This document shows, piece after piece, positions 30,381-41,641 of a stretch of DNA of 64,000 nt; within the stretch, counting starts at the first letter, position 1, and every line of letters starts with the position of its first letter. The notes below the pieces were generated by a model. The model had not been told where the DNA came from and did no database searches. It saw nothing but the letters and a program-made list of their open reading frames with translations. The DNA comes from Phascolarctos cinereus. Taxonomy: Eukaryota > Chordata > Mammalia > Diprotodontia > Phascolarctidae. The DNA lies in NCBI RefSeq assembly GCF_002099425.1, contig NW_018344194.1, positions 1,116,001 through 1,180,000 of the forward strand. Reading direction: 5' to 3'. Position numbers and translations under genes: made by a program.

Positions 30381-30782
30381 GATGGAATCCAAGCTCTGGC
30401 CCCCTCTCGGTCTGTGGCTCTAGGGTCCTCTTCTAAAGGACCCTCCCACCCCTCATATGATGCAGTCACAGAGAGCCTAAGCACAAGGCGTGAAGAGCTG
30501 TTAGACTGAGGGTAAAGCAACTTGGGTCCTGAGCTCTTGGCAAGGCAGGAACACCTCTCTGATTGAACCAAGAAGGGAATGAAGAGGTGGCCTGAATCAA
30601 CAAATTAGCCACATCTCTGAGGATATCGAGCAGTTAAGCTCTTGACAAATGTCAGAGTTTGAAAGCTCAAGAGCTGGATATAATGCAAGCCAGGAGGTGC
30701 TTTTGGAGGGGATTAGAGGGGATTTGACTTTCCCCCTTCTCCAGCCTTGTGGCTCCAAAAGGAAGCTACTGGACAGGTCAAA
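30381..30782. other. Unassigned non-coding sequence
   Basis: No gene or repeat recognised. Confidence 0.45.
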
Positions 30783-30898
30783 ATTATTGCATAGACAGAT
30801 AGATGGGTCAACAGACGGATAGATTGATGAATGGATGGATGGATGGATGGATGGATGGATGGATGGATGAATGGATGGATGGATGGATGGATGGATGA
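30783..30898 (+). repeat. (ATGG)n tetranucleotide array
   Basis: GATA-like and ACGG-like units at the left pass into pure ATGG units, with one ATGAATGG interruption. It ends directly at the tail of an antisense L2. Confidence 0.97.
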
Positions 30899-31022
30899 TT
30901 TATTAAGTGTTTGCCATGTGCCAGGCACTGTGCTAAGCACTGGGGATGGAAGTTCAACAAGACAGTCTGTACCCTCAAGGATCTTACATTCTAATTGGTC
31001 AAGACAGCACATAAAAGAGAAC
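30899..31022 (-). mobile_element. L2 3' end
   Basis: TTATTAAGTGTTTGCCATGT, GCCAGGCACTGTGCTAAGCA, GTACCCTCAAGGATCTTACA and TTCTAATTGGTCAAGAC. The ATGG array occupies its tail end. Confidence 0.9.
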
Positions 31023-31734
31023 TATAGAACTATAGATGGAGAGAGCAGGCACTCTTAGGGTCAAGGTAACTGGTGAGGAGAAGAGAAGTCCAGAGAGTGA
31101 GTTGAGAACATAGTGAATTGATCGAGGTTGGGGCCCCTCCTGTAGCGGTGGAATGGGGTGATGAGAGTAGGGCTTCCGGGTGGAGGTTTCTCTAACATGG
31201 CGAGGCAGCTGGTGAAAAGAGAGAGATGAGTCAGGAGCAAAAAACAGGAAACAGCCACACAGTCTGTACAGATAAATGTACAGAGAAACAGTCACTCAGG
31301 GAAGGAAGCAGCTTCAAGGAGCACGACCCTGGGAGGCAGAGAAGAGAGTCAGACCACAGAGAGGAGCAGGCCCTCGGAGTTTAGTTAAGTAAGCTGCCCA
31401 GCAGAGATGCCCTGACCAAATGGAAGGCTCTACAAAGAGAAAAATGACTTCCATGCCCTACAGTACCAGGAGGTACTTTATAAAATTGTCATTGGCATAC
31501 TTGTATCCTGCAAATGTGCCTCTCCACTATCATACTCAAGTCTGAGCTCACTCTTCCCACAGACACTGTGTATATCCCCGAGGTTGACAGGGAGAATGTC
31601 ACTGTTTTTTACTATGTCATCTTAGTAAATGCCTTTTCTAACACACCATTGAATCTATTGGCTGGTTGTTAATGGGAAGCACACTGGAGGGGGCTCATGA
31701 GTATTAAGAGTGCAGATTTGAAGGGTTAGCCTCA
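31023..31734. other. Unassigned non-coding sequence
   Basis: About 700 bases with no supported feature. Confidence 0.45.
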
Positions 31735-31860
31735 TTCGGGCCTTTGATCCATAGCAGTGAGAGAGCTCAGCTCCATCAGGAGGCATGGGTTCAGATCGTG
31801 CCCCTGACACTAATTAGTTGACTGACCACATGCAATTCCCTCCATCTCTTGTATTCTTCA
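31735..31860 (+). mobile_element. Diverged MIR or tRNA-derived SINE fragment
   Basis: AGGAGGCATGGGTTCAGATC and CCTGACACTAATTAGTTGAC then TGACCACATGCAATTCCC, in SINE order. Confidence 0.5.
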
Positions 31861-32124
31861 TTCCAACACAAACCAGCATGCTCACCTGTGTCAGGAGGCT
31901 GTGGGAGTCCTGTTCGGACCTTCAGACATTTCAGTCTCTCCAGTGGGAGACTGTGGAGATGTCGCCTTACGAGCTGCCAGGCTGGTTCAGAAGATAGCAT
32001 GAGCTTGACCTGCCTGGAGGATTCTGAGGGGGAGGGGATGGCAAACCAGGCTGGGGGCACCGTGGAGAAGGGCACTCGAAGGCTGACTTTCACAGAGATG
32101 TGGAAGATAAGAACCAGCCCCAGG

Positions 32125-32238
32125 GCAGTGTTTGTAGAGCTCTTGCTAGAGGATGTAAACTGTTGTTATTATCATTCCTTCCCTTTATGTTAGGGAACTG
32201 GGGTTCAGAGAGCCAAAGACGGGGACTTTCGAAGGCCC
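32125..32238 (-). mobile_element. MIR fragment
   Basis: GTAGAGCTCTTGCTAGAGGA, ACTGTTGTTATTATCATTCC and GGGAACTGGGGTTCAGAGAG. Confidence 0.6.
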
Positions 32239-32239
32239 C

Positions 32240-32720
32240 TGTGTTCAAGTTAATTCAGCAAATGGTACAGTTCAAGTTGACCAGCACTTACAATACAATG
32301 TGACAGACCCTGCACAGGTGCGGGGCTCCAAGAGCAACACAAAACCATCCCTGCCCTCAGGGAGCTTCTGTCACACTGGCAGCAGCAAGCCAGTGAGGAC
32401 TGTTCAGAAAAAACAAGGAGTTGTGTGACTAATGCCAGTAAGTCAGTGAACAAACATTTGTTATGCACCAGGATCTAGGCAGAGCAGCCCCTGCCCTCAA
32501 GGGGCTCCTAATCTAATGGGAGAGAGAACATGTGATTCACGGTCCATTCAGGACACAGACAGGGAAGATAGAAGGCATTCTCAGGAGCGAGTGCCCCAGC
32601 ACCTGGAGGACCTGGCAAGGCCTCCTGCCGAAGTGGGATTGGAGCCGAATCTCAGAGGAAACAAGGGAAACCGAGGGAAGCCAGGGAAGGGCAAAGGATG
32701 GGGGGTCCCAGGGATGGCTC
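32240..32720 (-). mobile_element. Two tandem L2 3' regions
   Basis: The first (32240-32400) has GACCAGCACTTACAATACAA and ATCCCTGCCCTCAGGGAGCT. The second (32430-32720) has AGTGAACAAACATTTGTTAT, CCCTGCCCTCAAGGGGCTCC and a diverged interior (GACCTGGCAAGGCCTCCTGC). Both are antisense and adjacent. Confidence 0.75.
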
Positions 32721-33430
32721 TGGATAGAGGCAGAGGCAAGTCTGGAGTGGCCTCGAGGCCCAGCCAGGGGTGGCAGGAACACACAGCAGCAGCAAGCTGA
32801 CAGAGCTGCGCCTGAGGACCACTGAGGCACAGAGCCTTGAAGAGCAGAGGGAAGGCAGATCCTGCCTTTCCCTGGCACTGAGTCATGCAGGCTGTGTACT
32901 CTGGGTTAAGAGGATTTCCTCACTCCCTGAACATCCCAGGGGTTTTCCTCTGTTAGAGGCTCCTACTCAGAGTCCCCGCAAGAAGTCTAGAGGACTGAAT
33001 ATATCCCTGAGCAGATGGAGGCTCACCAGAAGGCAGGTCACTCAACTCTCCAGTAGCCCTTGCTGGGGGTGGGGGGAAATCCTAGGGAATCACCTTAGAG
33101 GTCCCTGGTGGAGGGTGCAAGCCTATCGCAGAGGGAAGAGGAGGTAGCTTAGCTATTCATGGACCGTAGGGCAACTCCTTTGTATGCTGTTTTCTGTTGA
33201 GTGCAATCAAACCTGTACTTCCTCCGGTGTCCCACTAGCCTGAATATCTACCTGGGAAGGGAGGGTCCTTTAACATTTTTGTGAAGAGCCAGAATGAAGC
33301 AAATTCTCACATTCCTGGGGGACAAGAATCAAAAAGGTTACAGAGAAACACACAAGACTGAACCCCCTCTGTGTGAGATGAGGACTGCTTTTCTGTGGTC
33401 TTGCTTCATGCATGTGGATAGACATTCATT
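32721..33430. other. Unassigned non-coding sequence
   Basis: Moderately GC-rich, with open frames of up to 125 residues on both strands and no domain. No repeat recognised. Confidence 0.45.
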
Positions 33431-33482
33431 ACACACACACACACACACACACACACATGCACACACGCACACACACACATAT
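33431..33482 (+). repeat. (CA)n microsatellite, imperfect
   Basis: CA units with ATG and ACG interruptions (CACATGCACACACGCACACA), then ATATATT. Confidence 0.95.
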
Positions 33483-33524
33483 ATTCCTTTTGCAATATGC
33501 CATCTGGCATCTGTGTTTTAGTGG

Positions 33525-33600
33525 AAAATTATATATAGATACATGTATATATGTATGAATATATGTACCTATATATAATGTGTGTATATATTTAAATGAA
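33525..33600. repeat. AT-rich TATATG/TATACA low-complexity tract
   Basis: Mix of TATATAGATACATGTATATA and ATGTATGAATATATGTACCT-type units. Confidence 0.8.
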
Positions 33601-34650
33601 TTAAGAAAAACACATCTTTTCTTTTAAGTCTTGAGACAGAGAAAAAGATAGGCCTTGAAGACCATGTGGACTCTATTTTTTTCTGGAGTAATCCATCATG
33701 GAAAATAACGTGTCACAGAAAACACATAAAAAGATTATTTCCGGACTTTCCAACCTGTTTTGAGGAGAAGGGTGGGGGTGGGCATATCACCTGAAGACCT
33801 GCTAGGACACCTAGGAGGCTAATTTTCCAAATCTGACCACACTGGTTTGGGAAGGAGGCCCACGCTGAGAAGAACAGGCCATCTGGAATGCGGCTGAGAG
33901 GAGAAAACAAGCCTCTACCTTCCAGAGGGATCAGCGTCCTGTCTGTCCAGAGGAAGGGAAAGGGGGGAGCCTTCTGTGGCCCTCCGCCAGCTTTTGCAGA
34001 ATGGCGGTTCTTTGTTTCAGAGAGAGGAGAGACTGGGAAATTACTTTTCCCTCTAATTCTTTCCATAAATCTCCTGCAGACGTTTAAATCATTAGCAATC
34101 CAGAGCCAACCTAAGGGAGAGGGAAGAGGGAAGATGTCATGGGCATGGTGACCACCCATGGAGGAATGCGCACAGCAAATAGGGCAGTTCTCAGGGGAAT
34201 GCAGAGCAGACAGAAAGGACCTCATCAGGCCACCTTGTTTACTCTTCCTTCCATCTCCAGGTTCCTTTCAGGCATCCACTGCTCTCCTGGGAGTCTCCTC
34301 CTCCCTGTCAAGAGGGAAATGACCCATTAAGTGATCCAAGTAGTTAAATGGTACGTCCCCTTTGGAGCATGCATTTTAGAAAAGGACAGGGCGACTCTTG
34401 GCCCCAGGGAGGGACCCCAAGGCAGCATTGTACCTGAGCGAAGGAGATGCCTTTGGGCACTGGGCAAGTCACAGATCATACTTGAAAGGTAACCAGAACC
34501 CTCTTCTTCCTCCTAACTATTCCCGGCCCCTGCAAGTGAACACTTCCATTGGCTGAACACAGCCAAGCAGAAGGAAGAAAATAGTGAGATGGAAAACCAC
34601 CCCTAAGCGATCCAGAGCCCAGCCTGTAGAAGAGTGTTGGGCCATAACAT
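33601..34650. other. Unique 1-kb block
   Basis: No repeat recognised. 34000-34140 is AT-balanced and contains GGGAAATTACTTTTCCCTCT and GTTTAAATCATTAGCAATCC, which look like homeodomain and other factor cores. No exon supported. Confidence 0.4.
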
Positions 34651-34654
34651 AAGC

Positions 34655-34760
34655 CTCATAACTTGTGCCTCTCTTTTCTCATCTGGAAAATGGGTTAGTT
34701 GAACCAGCTGACCACAGGGAACCTTCCTTGAAGGGACCCATCGAGCTTTCAGTAGGGAAG
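34655..34760 (+). mobile_element. MIR/THER1 tail fragment
   Basis: CTCTCTTTTCTCATCTGGAA then AATGGGTTAGTTGAACCAGC. Confidence 0.5.
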
Positions 34761-34864
34761 GCTGGAGATCCCAGGGGACAACAAAAGGCCCTGAAATTCC
34801 AGATGGGGTCCAGGGCAAATGAGAAAGCATGGACCAGGAGCAGCTGCGATAAGAGGGGCATGCA

Positions 34865-35085
34865 CCATAGTAGTAACTGGCATTTCCATGGCTTTTCAGG
34901 GTTTGCAATTTGAGCAACAATCCTGGGAGCCTCATAACGGCTGTGCCTGGTGCAAGGGGATTGAGGCTCCCCCAGAAAGGTCAAGGGCTTTTTGCCCAGG
35001 ATCACACAGCTGGTAAATGTCAGGAGAAGGAGGATTGAAAGCCAGGTCTTCCTGACTCCAAGGCCCAACATCTTACTGCCCTTAT
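34865..35085 (-). mobile_element. MIR CORE-SINE, near full length
   Basis: TAGTAACTGGCATTTCCATG, ACAATCCTGGGAGCCTCATA, GCCCAGGATCACACAGCTGG and AGCCAGGTCTTCCTGACTCC. Confidence 0.8.
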
Positions 35086-35469
35086 ATGGAGGAGGCTGGC
35101 AAGTGTTTCATGAGCCTGAAGAACCCAGCTCCTGAGGAAAAGTCAAAAATTCTGTCCCTCCATTGATTATTCCCACTCCAAGACTTCATTGGGGCCCTCC
35201 TTCCACCCCACAAATAACCACCACTCTTTGACCTTAGAAGACTGTCTCTGGGAGTGGCCACAAATCTATCCATCTGTGATCACTGCATCACTGAGGAGCC
35301 TCCAGGTACATAACGGGGCCAGTCCTTTCTTCCCCAAGCGCCAGAGGTGGAGTGTCTCCAGCTTGGCAGGGTCTAGCAGAACTTGGAGTCCATGGGCAAA
35401 GCCTCCAAGAACTGAGGCCATTTGGTGTGGAGGAAACAACACCAGCATAATTCAACATGCATTGAATTG
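35086..35469. other. Unassigned non-coding sequence
   Basis: No gene or repeat recognised. Confidence 0.4.
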
Positions 35470-35572
35470 GGGCCCAGGAGATCCAGTGAGCTCTTTGAGT
35501 TTCCTCCTCTTTAAAAAGAGAAATATTGGGTGAGATGGTCTGTAACATCCCTTCTAATTGTGATATTCCAGG
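35470..35572 (+). mobile_element. THER1/MIR tail fragment
   Basis: GAGTTTCCTCCTCTTTAAAA, GTGAGATGGTCTGTAACATC and CCTTCTAATTGTGATATTCC. Confidence 0.65.
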
Positions 35573-35607
35573 CTTCTCTAATGGTGAATAAATACATCAC
35601 TCTAGCT

Positions 35608-35803
35608 CAAAGGTTCTGAACCGGGGGTCTATGAACTTTTAAAATGGATATTTTGAAAACTATTTCAATATAATTGGTTTTCTTTGTCATCCTATGTTTT
35701 TTTTCTTAAGTGTTTAAAAAATCTGATCCTGAAAAGATTGGCTTCACCAGAATGACTGCCGTCAATGAGGTCATGACATGAGAAATAGGAGCCACTGGTC
35801 TGG
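35608..35803. mobile_element. Probable short non-autonomous DNA transposon
   Basis: Starts AAAGGTTCTGAACCGGGGGT then CTATGAACTTTTAAAATGGA, with an interior TTTCAATATAATTGGTTTTC and an end GGTCATGACATGAGAAATAG. I recall a copy-rich marsupial family with GGTTCTTAACC-type inverted ends. The right end here is eroded, so the class is tentative. Confidence 0.45.
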
Positions 35804-36634
35804 AGTTCATTGACCATTAGAGCAGCTGGGAAGAAGCTTAAAGCTAGGTCCAACATGGTACCTGTTGGGAAAATGGAGACAGGTGGGAACAAGATGGGAT
35901 AGTTAACTAGACTTTGACTCTACTCAGAGCGTTTCTAATCTATGATTTTCCAGTGTAGAGTTTGATCAGCAGAGAGCTGAGAGAGAGAAATAGGCGAATG
36001 GGAAGCTGGACTGACAAATATATCAATGGGCATGTAGGCAAGGCCAAACGGAGTGGATTGGCAGCAGACATAGACGTTCACACCCGGGATCACCCATCTA
36101 AGAAGTATCAGGGTGTCATAGGAAGAAGAGGAGCAAAGGTTAGGATGGCTATATGTGAGTGTGTGGGTGCTGTTCATGCACGTAGGTGGGTACCTTGGCT
36201 TGGGTGAGCCAGACGAAAATGAATAGGCATTATGGGCCACTAGTGGAGCTGAGAGAAGAAAGAACAGGCGAGAAATGCCAGCTAGCCCCTCCAACCGCCA
36301 GATCCGATTTAGGATTTTCTGATGCTGTGAATCTGAGATGTAGAACCTTAAAGCAAAGAGACCCAACCAATCATGAGACAGACAGTGGTCTGTGGGGAGC
36401 TAATGTCCATACTGGACAAGGCTCTCTGGGTGAGTCCTGGAAGACCCAGATCAAGAGTTCTGTTCTGCCTCACCTTGACGGAGAGGGTGCTAGAGCTTCA
36501 CGGCATCGTGTTGAGTGGGGATGAGAACATGCCATAGTTCATAGAATCATGACTGTCAATGGGGACAGAGGCCTCACACGGTATGTAGCTCTAGTCTCCT
36601 CTTCTCAGAATAAACCTAAGAAGATCAATGAATT
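35804..36634. other. Unassigned non-coding sequence
   Basis: About 830 bases with no gene or repeat recognised. Confidence 0.45.
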
Positions 36635-36790
36635 TCTCAATCTATCAATCACTATGTGTTGAGCATCTCCTATACACCATGATTGATGCCAAGTGTGGGG
36701 GTTACAAAGCCAAAATCAATCAATCTTTGCCCTTGAGAAGATCATAATCGGTGGACTCAGAAGTATAGATCCACATAACCCCACTCGCAC
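36635..36790 (-). mobile_element. L2 3' end
   Basis: CTATCAATCACTATGTGTTG, AGCATCTCCTATACACCATG and AATCTTTGCCCTTGAGAAGA. Confidence 0.7.
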
Positions 36791-36939
36791 CCATGCTCAG
36801 GTGGTATTCCTGAATGAAAGCCTGGTACAGCAACATGCTGCCTGGTAGGGAGATGTGACTCCTGCTTGCCTGAGAGACCACTGAGCCCAAAATTCTCTCT
36901 ACCTGCCCAAGGCTGGCAGACAATTCAGAGAAAGGGCAA

Positions 36940-37197
36940 GCTAGGGGACAGTGGATGGAGGCCTGGGCTTGGAATCAGGAAGCTGATGCCTGCCTCAGAC
37001 ATTGACGATTTATGTCACCCCGGGCAAGTCAATTAAGTAATTGACCCTAATTCTCTTTCTAGCCTCAGTTTTCCTCATCCACAAAGTGGATCAATACTAG
37101 CACCTGCTTTAAAGGGTTGTTATAAGATTCAAATGACATGAAAGCCACTTTGCAAATCTTGAAGCTTTACATAATTACTAACTTACGCTTATTAAAA
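36940..37197 (+). mobile_element. MIR CORE-SINE, near full length
   Basis: Head GGACAGTGGATGGAGGCCTG, then CCCCGGGCAAGTCAATTAAG, CCTCAGTTTTCCTCATCCAC, AAGGGTTGTTATAAGATTCA and TTTGCAAATCTTGAAGCTTT. Confidence 0.88.
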
Positions 37198-37999
37198 AGA
37201 GTTTAAGATAGTCAAAAGAGTCTATGGCAGATTTTTGAACAGTGGTAGACAAGCCACAGACAGTGGGAAAGCCAGGCCCCAACGTGCCCTTGATGCCATC
37301 ACCCAAAACCCTAGAGACTGTCAAGAGGGGGGCTTCTCTCTGGTAAGACCCTTCTCTCTTCTAGGTTGAACTGAGATCTTGCCTCATTCCCAGCTGGAAA
37401 AGAGCCCTTGTAATCAATTGTATTCTTAATTTCTTCTGATCTGTATAAATCCTCCACTTTCTGCTTCCTTCTTACTTTGACAAAGAGGTTGGCTGCTATT
37501 GGGTTGGTCATGGGTAGTCAGTATTTGGTTGAAAGGAGCCAAGCTGGCCAATAGTAACCTGTGCCACCACCCAACACACACACCCTTGAGAGTAACCAGA
37601 GAAAGCGCCTTCCATTCTGAACCTGTTGCACCCCTAGTCTACATGTTTGTGGCAGAGAGGTGTATTGGAGCCTACTAACCCTCTTGGACATAGGCGAGTG
37701 AAGGGAGGCCCACCCTATTCCCCCCAGGCTGCCTCTGGTGCCAGCATGGCCCTTAGCCTTGTCTCCACAAAGGTGAAATCCCAGTCTCCCTTGGAGGCAG
37801 GACGGGCCAGGCCCCAGGTCAGAGAACTCTCTGTGGCACGTGTAGACCAGATGTAGCTTTGTGCGGGGCAGTTATCTTATCAGCCAACCACATCTACTCC
37901 ACATAGGTATGAAAGAATGACCTCTTCTGGGGAGGGAGACCCAGTGTTAGATTTTGTGTAGCAGTTCATGTTGAACCGAGCTTCAAATGACACTAGGGA
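37198..37999. other. Unassigned non-coding sequence
   Basis: About 800 bases with no gene or repeat recognised. Confidence 0.45.
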
Positions 38000-38255
38000 T
38001 TCCAAGAAGAAGAATGAGGAAGGATGGCATGCTAGGCGTGGGAGACAGCCAGTGCAAAGGGCAGGGAGATAGGAAATGGAATGTTCTGCATGAGGAAGAG
38101 CAAGAAGGCCAGTTTATCTGACTTTAGAGAGCAAGAAGGGGAGTAAAGAAGTGGTGGTCTGCAAAGGTCAGTCAGGGACAGGCTGTGGAGGACTTTGAGA
38201 CCCAGACAAGAGTCTGAGCTTGATTCTAGAAGTGGGAGGGCATCTGTCACTAGAG
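38000..38255 (-). mobile_element. L2 LINE interior (end of ORF2 region)
   Basis: GGGAGACAGCCAGTGCAAAG, AGAGCAAGAAGGCCAGTTTA, GGCTGTGGAGGACTTTGAGA and GAGCTTGATTCTAGAAGTGG match antisense L2 (cagcaaggaggccagt ... gggctttgaatgcc). Confidence 0.8.
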
Positions 38256-38340
38256 TTCTCACAGCTACTCAGTTGCAGAGGTGAGATTCAAACCCAAGCC
38301 CGGGATGCTAAGCTCAGAGTTCTTTCCACTCGAACACACT
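38256..38340 (-). mobile_element. MIR head fragment
   Basis: CAGCTACTCAGTTGCAGAGG, GATTCAAACCCAAGCCCGGG and TCTTTCCACTCGAACACACT. Confidence 0.6.
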
Positions 38341-39729
38341 GTCTCCGGTAAAACTGCAGCTCCTTTGGGCTTGGGTCTCTGTGCCCCGGGAGGATTGTCC
38401 TGCAGAGGCCGGGCTAGGGGTAGGCCAGCAGGCCAGATACTCCTCCATGGACAATCCATCTGCCCCAGGTTCTGTTTTCTGCACAAAGTGGGCATGCAGC
38501 AAACCCTGCCTGCTGGCCGCTCCTTCATTTTCCTTCATGGTTTGCTTAAATTGGAGAGAGAAAGAAGAGAGAAAACAACCCCAAAAGGCCTGGTGCTCAT
38601 TAATCAGGCACAAAGGGAATAAACCTGGCCTGGCTTGGCCCGAGCTGAGGTTCCAAGTCCGATTCCCAGAAAAGCGTCCCCAGGGGGAGACACTGACTGC
38701 GCTCTTCCTGTGCCCGAGGCCACTGCCGCTGGGTTCTGGGCCCCCAGCCTTCCTCCAATGAGTTTTTGCCCAGAAGGAATCCGAGGGTCCCACCAAACTC
38801 AGTTTCCCCCGTTGTTGACCTCTCTGCCAGCCCAAATGCCTTTCAGCTCTGGAGCTCAGCAGCCCAAGAGGCTGAACCACCCTCCTTCCTCCTTGTTCAC
38901 CCCAGCTGTGCCCAGGGCAAGCCGAACCTGCCCCAGGCAGGTTTCCCTCTAATGGGGGCTACCAGGCCAGACACGTTGTTGTGGGCACATGGGCTTTTGT
39001 TCCCCGCTTATGTTTCAAGCATCACAAAAGTACTGGAGCTGAGATCAGTGTCTCATTGGGAGCAGCTGGGTCCCCTCAGGGATGAGCGTAGACAGATAAC
39101 CTACCACATTCCCCAAGGTCTGAGCCAAGGGGTCCCAGCCAATCAGCAGAAGGGTGCTCGGTGCCAGCTTTTGGGCTGGCCACCAGCTTTTCCACTCCTT
39201 TCTGTCCCTCTCCCTCCCCATGGGTCCCTGCCTTGCCCCCAGGCTCCCAGCTTCTTTAGCGGGGTTGGGGAAGGCTGTTGTTCAGCCGAGTGCCTGTCAA
39301 GGGGGGCTGTGCCTCACATCTGTCACCAGCTCCTCCTAAGCCAGAGATTTCCATTACAAATGCCTGAAATGGCATCTCTGCCCTGGGCTCCTGCCATCCA
39401 CAACAGCCAGGCTGCCAGGGCCAGAGTAAGGTTTCATTAACGTTCCAAGCACATTCGTGCGGATTGGGAAGGAGGAGAGGATTTGGGGGTGGGAGGGGGC
39501 AGGGGCAGAAGGTATTCTGATCCAGATGCTGAACTCACCATCCCAAATCCAAATGGTGATCACCGGGCAGTCTTCAAGTTTGGATGCCTCCGGATGTTAG
39601 GAGGTGTTGAAGTGGAGATCACCTGAGGGCTTCTTCCTTCTGATTCCTTCATGCCCTCCCCCAGAGAAGTAACCTGCCCCATTCCTGAAAAGGGTGGAGA
39701 CCTCAACATTAGCAGAAGCAATGGGTTAT
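38341..39729. other. 1.4 kb GC-rich unique block
   Basis: No repeat recognised. A plus-strand open frame at 38766-39440 (224 residues) is Pro/Ser/Leu/Gln-rich. It has no domain or splice context, and overlapping frames of similar length exist on both strands, so I do not call it a gene. CpG is not enriched. Confidence 0.45.
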
Positions 39730-39897
39730 GTAAGAGACTCCTGGACTTGAGGTCTCACCTCTGATGTTCACTGCCTGGGTGACTTGGGAACTCTCTCTGG
39801 ACCTCAGCTTCCTTGTATTTCAAATGAAGGGATTGGGTGAGATGACTTCAGAGGCTCCTTTCAGCCCTGGATCTATAACCCTAAAACTGAATCAAGG
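39730..39897 (+). mobile_element. THER1/MIR CORE-SINE
   Basis: CTGCCTGGGTGACTTGGGAA, GGACCTCAGCTTCCTTGTAT, GGGTGAGATGACTTCAGAGG and CTCCTTTCAGCCCTGGATCT. Confidence 0.78.
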
Positions 39898-40389
39898 GCT
39901 CTTTCCTTGGAAACCCCTGTAGGTTGTCCATAAATGCAGACCAGAGGATTGGCTGTGACATTAGAAGGGACCTTGGAGGTCCCATAAATCCAGCTGCTTT
40001 TGAGCCTGTGATGTTGTCTTGATCTTAAGAGGCAGGTCCAGATTACTTCAGCCCTAAAGCCCTTCCACGGATCTGAGATGTGGCTGATGGGGGTCCTCCA
40101 CCCAGTGGTACAGATTGACACCATTGAATGCCTTCTCCAATGGGACTCTTGTCCATGTCTTCCCAGAAAGCCTTCTCTAGAGGTCCTCCCAAAGTGCTGA
40201 GGGCCTCCTTTTAGCTCCCTGAACATTGCATGGATACCACCACAGTCTGCAGCCCACCCACCCATGAGCCCTTGTTCTTTCCAGCAAGGCAGCCCCCTGC
40301 AGACATTTACTGTCCTTTTGTTAGAAGTCTTCTATACCCTCCTGACCTCCACCACAGATCCCCCATCACCTGCAAATAATACAGATGTG
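39898..40389. other. Unassigned, L3-like at its left end
   Basis: 39950-40005 (GACATTAGAAGGGACCTTGG) resembles an antisense L3 or THER1 end. The remaining 380 bases are unassigned. Confidence 0.4.
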
Positions 40390-40582
40390 ACAAAGTCATT
40401 TGGGAAGGACAGTATCAGGAGGATCAGGGAAGGCATCGTGTAGAAAAAATGTCTAAGCTGCATCAAAGCAGAGACTGACTCCATAAGACAAAGATGAGGA
40501 GGAAACAGGGCAGTGAAGGTTGGTCAACAATAAACATTTATTAAGCATTTTTTACGTGCCAGCCCTGTGTTAAGTGCCTCGG
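40390..40582 (-). mobile_element. L2 pieces
   Basis: 40520-40582 is an antisense L2 tail (AACAATAAACATTTATTAAG, ACGTGCCAGCCCTGTGTTAA). 40390-40510 (ATCAGGGAAGGCATCGTGTA) looks like antisense L2 interior from another copy. Confidence 0.7.
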
Positions 40583-40689
40583 TTCTGACACGTCAGGCTT
40601 GGTAGAAGGAACGGGACGTATTTAGCCTGGGAAAGGGCTTGGCTCTCACGAGGAAGAGAAGCCAGGCCTGGTCTGATTGGCCCCAGCAG

Positions 40690-40812
40690 TGACAGGGAGA
40701 GCTGTAAAGTAACCAATTTAGGGAATTCTTTGGGGTCCAGGCTGAGCTACATGCCCTCTGAGGTTCTTTCCGTAACCTCCATTATAAGATTCTGTGATTA
40801 TGGACATCACTG
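40690..40812 (+). mobile_element. L3/CR1-type LINE 3' end
   Basis: CTGAGCTACATGCCCTCTGA, GGTTCTTTCCGTAACCTCCA and AAGATTCTGTGATTATGG resemble the sense CR1/L3 terminus, which ends in ATTCTATG-type repeats. Confidence 0.55.
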
Positions 40813-41088
40813 GGAGGTTCTGTGATGTTTAGGGGTTAGGTGCTTTTGGCAAAATGGACATCTGCCAACAGGAACATCTAGAGGACCTCACCAGCTTGAG
40901 AGACTCAATATTGTATTTGAACTGAGCACTGGATTCGCCTCCAATGGTGCCTCACACCCTAAGTGAGCCTACCCCTCCTTGTTCTATGCCTCACCTGGTG
41001 TTAATGATCAGAAGGTCATCAGAGTTATCTCTGTGGTTACATCTTTCAGGGATCACAAGTGATTTTGACCTGTGGTGGGGGACTCTTT
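40813..41088. other. Unassigned non-coding sequence
   Basis: No gene or repeat recognised. Confidence 0.4.
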
Positions 41089-41312
41089 ATGGGCAGTTAG
41101 GTGGAGCGACATGTAGAATGCCAGGCCTATAGCCAGGAAGACCTGAATTCAAACCTGGTCTCAGGCACTTAACTAGCTACACAACCCCAGGCAAGTCACT
41201 TCACCCCATTTGCCTTAGTTTCCTCATCTGTAAAATGAGCTGGAGAAGGAAATGGCAACTCCCTCCATGGGGTCACAAAGAGTCAGACACAACTGAAATG
41301 ATTGAATGACAA
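41089..41312 (+). mobile_element. tRNA-derived SINE with RTE/BovB-like tail
   Basis: Head GGGCAGTTAGGTGGAGCGAC, GAATTCAAACCTGGTCTCAG (B-box-like), TAGTTTCCTCATCTGTAAAA, then the tail GCTGGAGAAGGAAATGGCAA, GGGGTCACAAAGAGTCAGAC and ACAACTGAAATGATTGAATG. The tail matches the 3' end of RTE/BovB LINEs, which probably mobilised this family. Confidence 0.93.
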
Positions 41313-41641
41313 CAGGGCACTCTTTGTTAGACGAACCTCAAAGCTGACTGTTTATTCTGCTGCACAGAGTGCTTTTTTAGAGCACACACACCAAACACAG
41401 TGTCATCCTGTAATCTAAAGAAGGATTGTGGATGATTTCCACCAGAAGCCGGGCAGGATCGATTCCCCACAATGGAATTAAAGGCAAAAACCAGCTCTGG
41501 AATTCTCCATCTGCAGGGCATAAGCTCAAGTTGAACATATGAGAGGATTGTGCAAGCCAGGATGAAGCAAACTGCCCTGTGCTACCTAGCTTCTATCTGT
41601 CAGGGAGATGATTCCCACCTTCCTGTCTCTGGGTAGGCTGC
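41313..41641. other. Unassigned unique sequence
   Basis: No repeat or exon recognised. Confidence 0.4.

Noticed and set aside
38766-39440. 224-residue plus-strand open frame
   Set aside because: Overlaps equally long frames on both strands in GC-rich DNA, with no domain, no splice sites and no codon periodicity that I can see.
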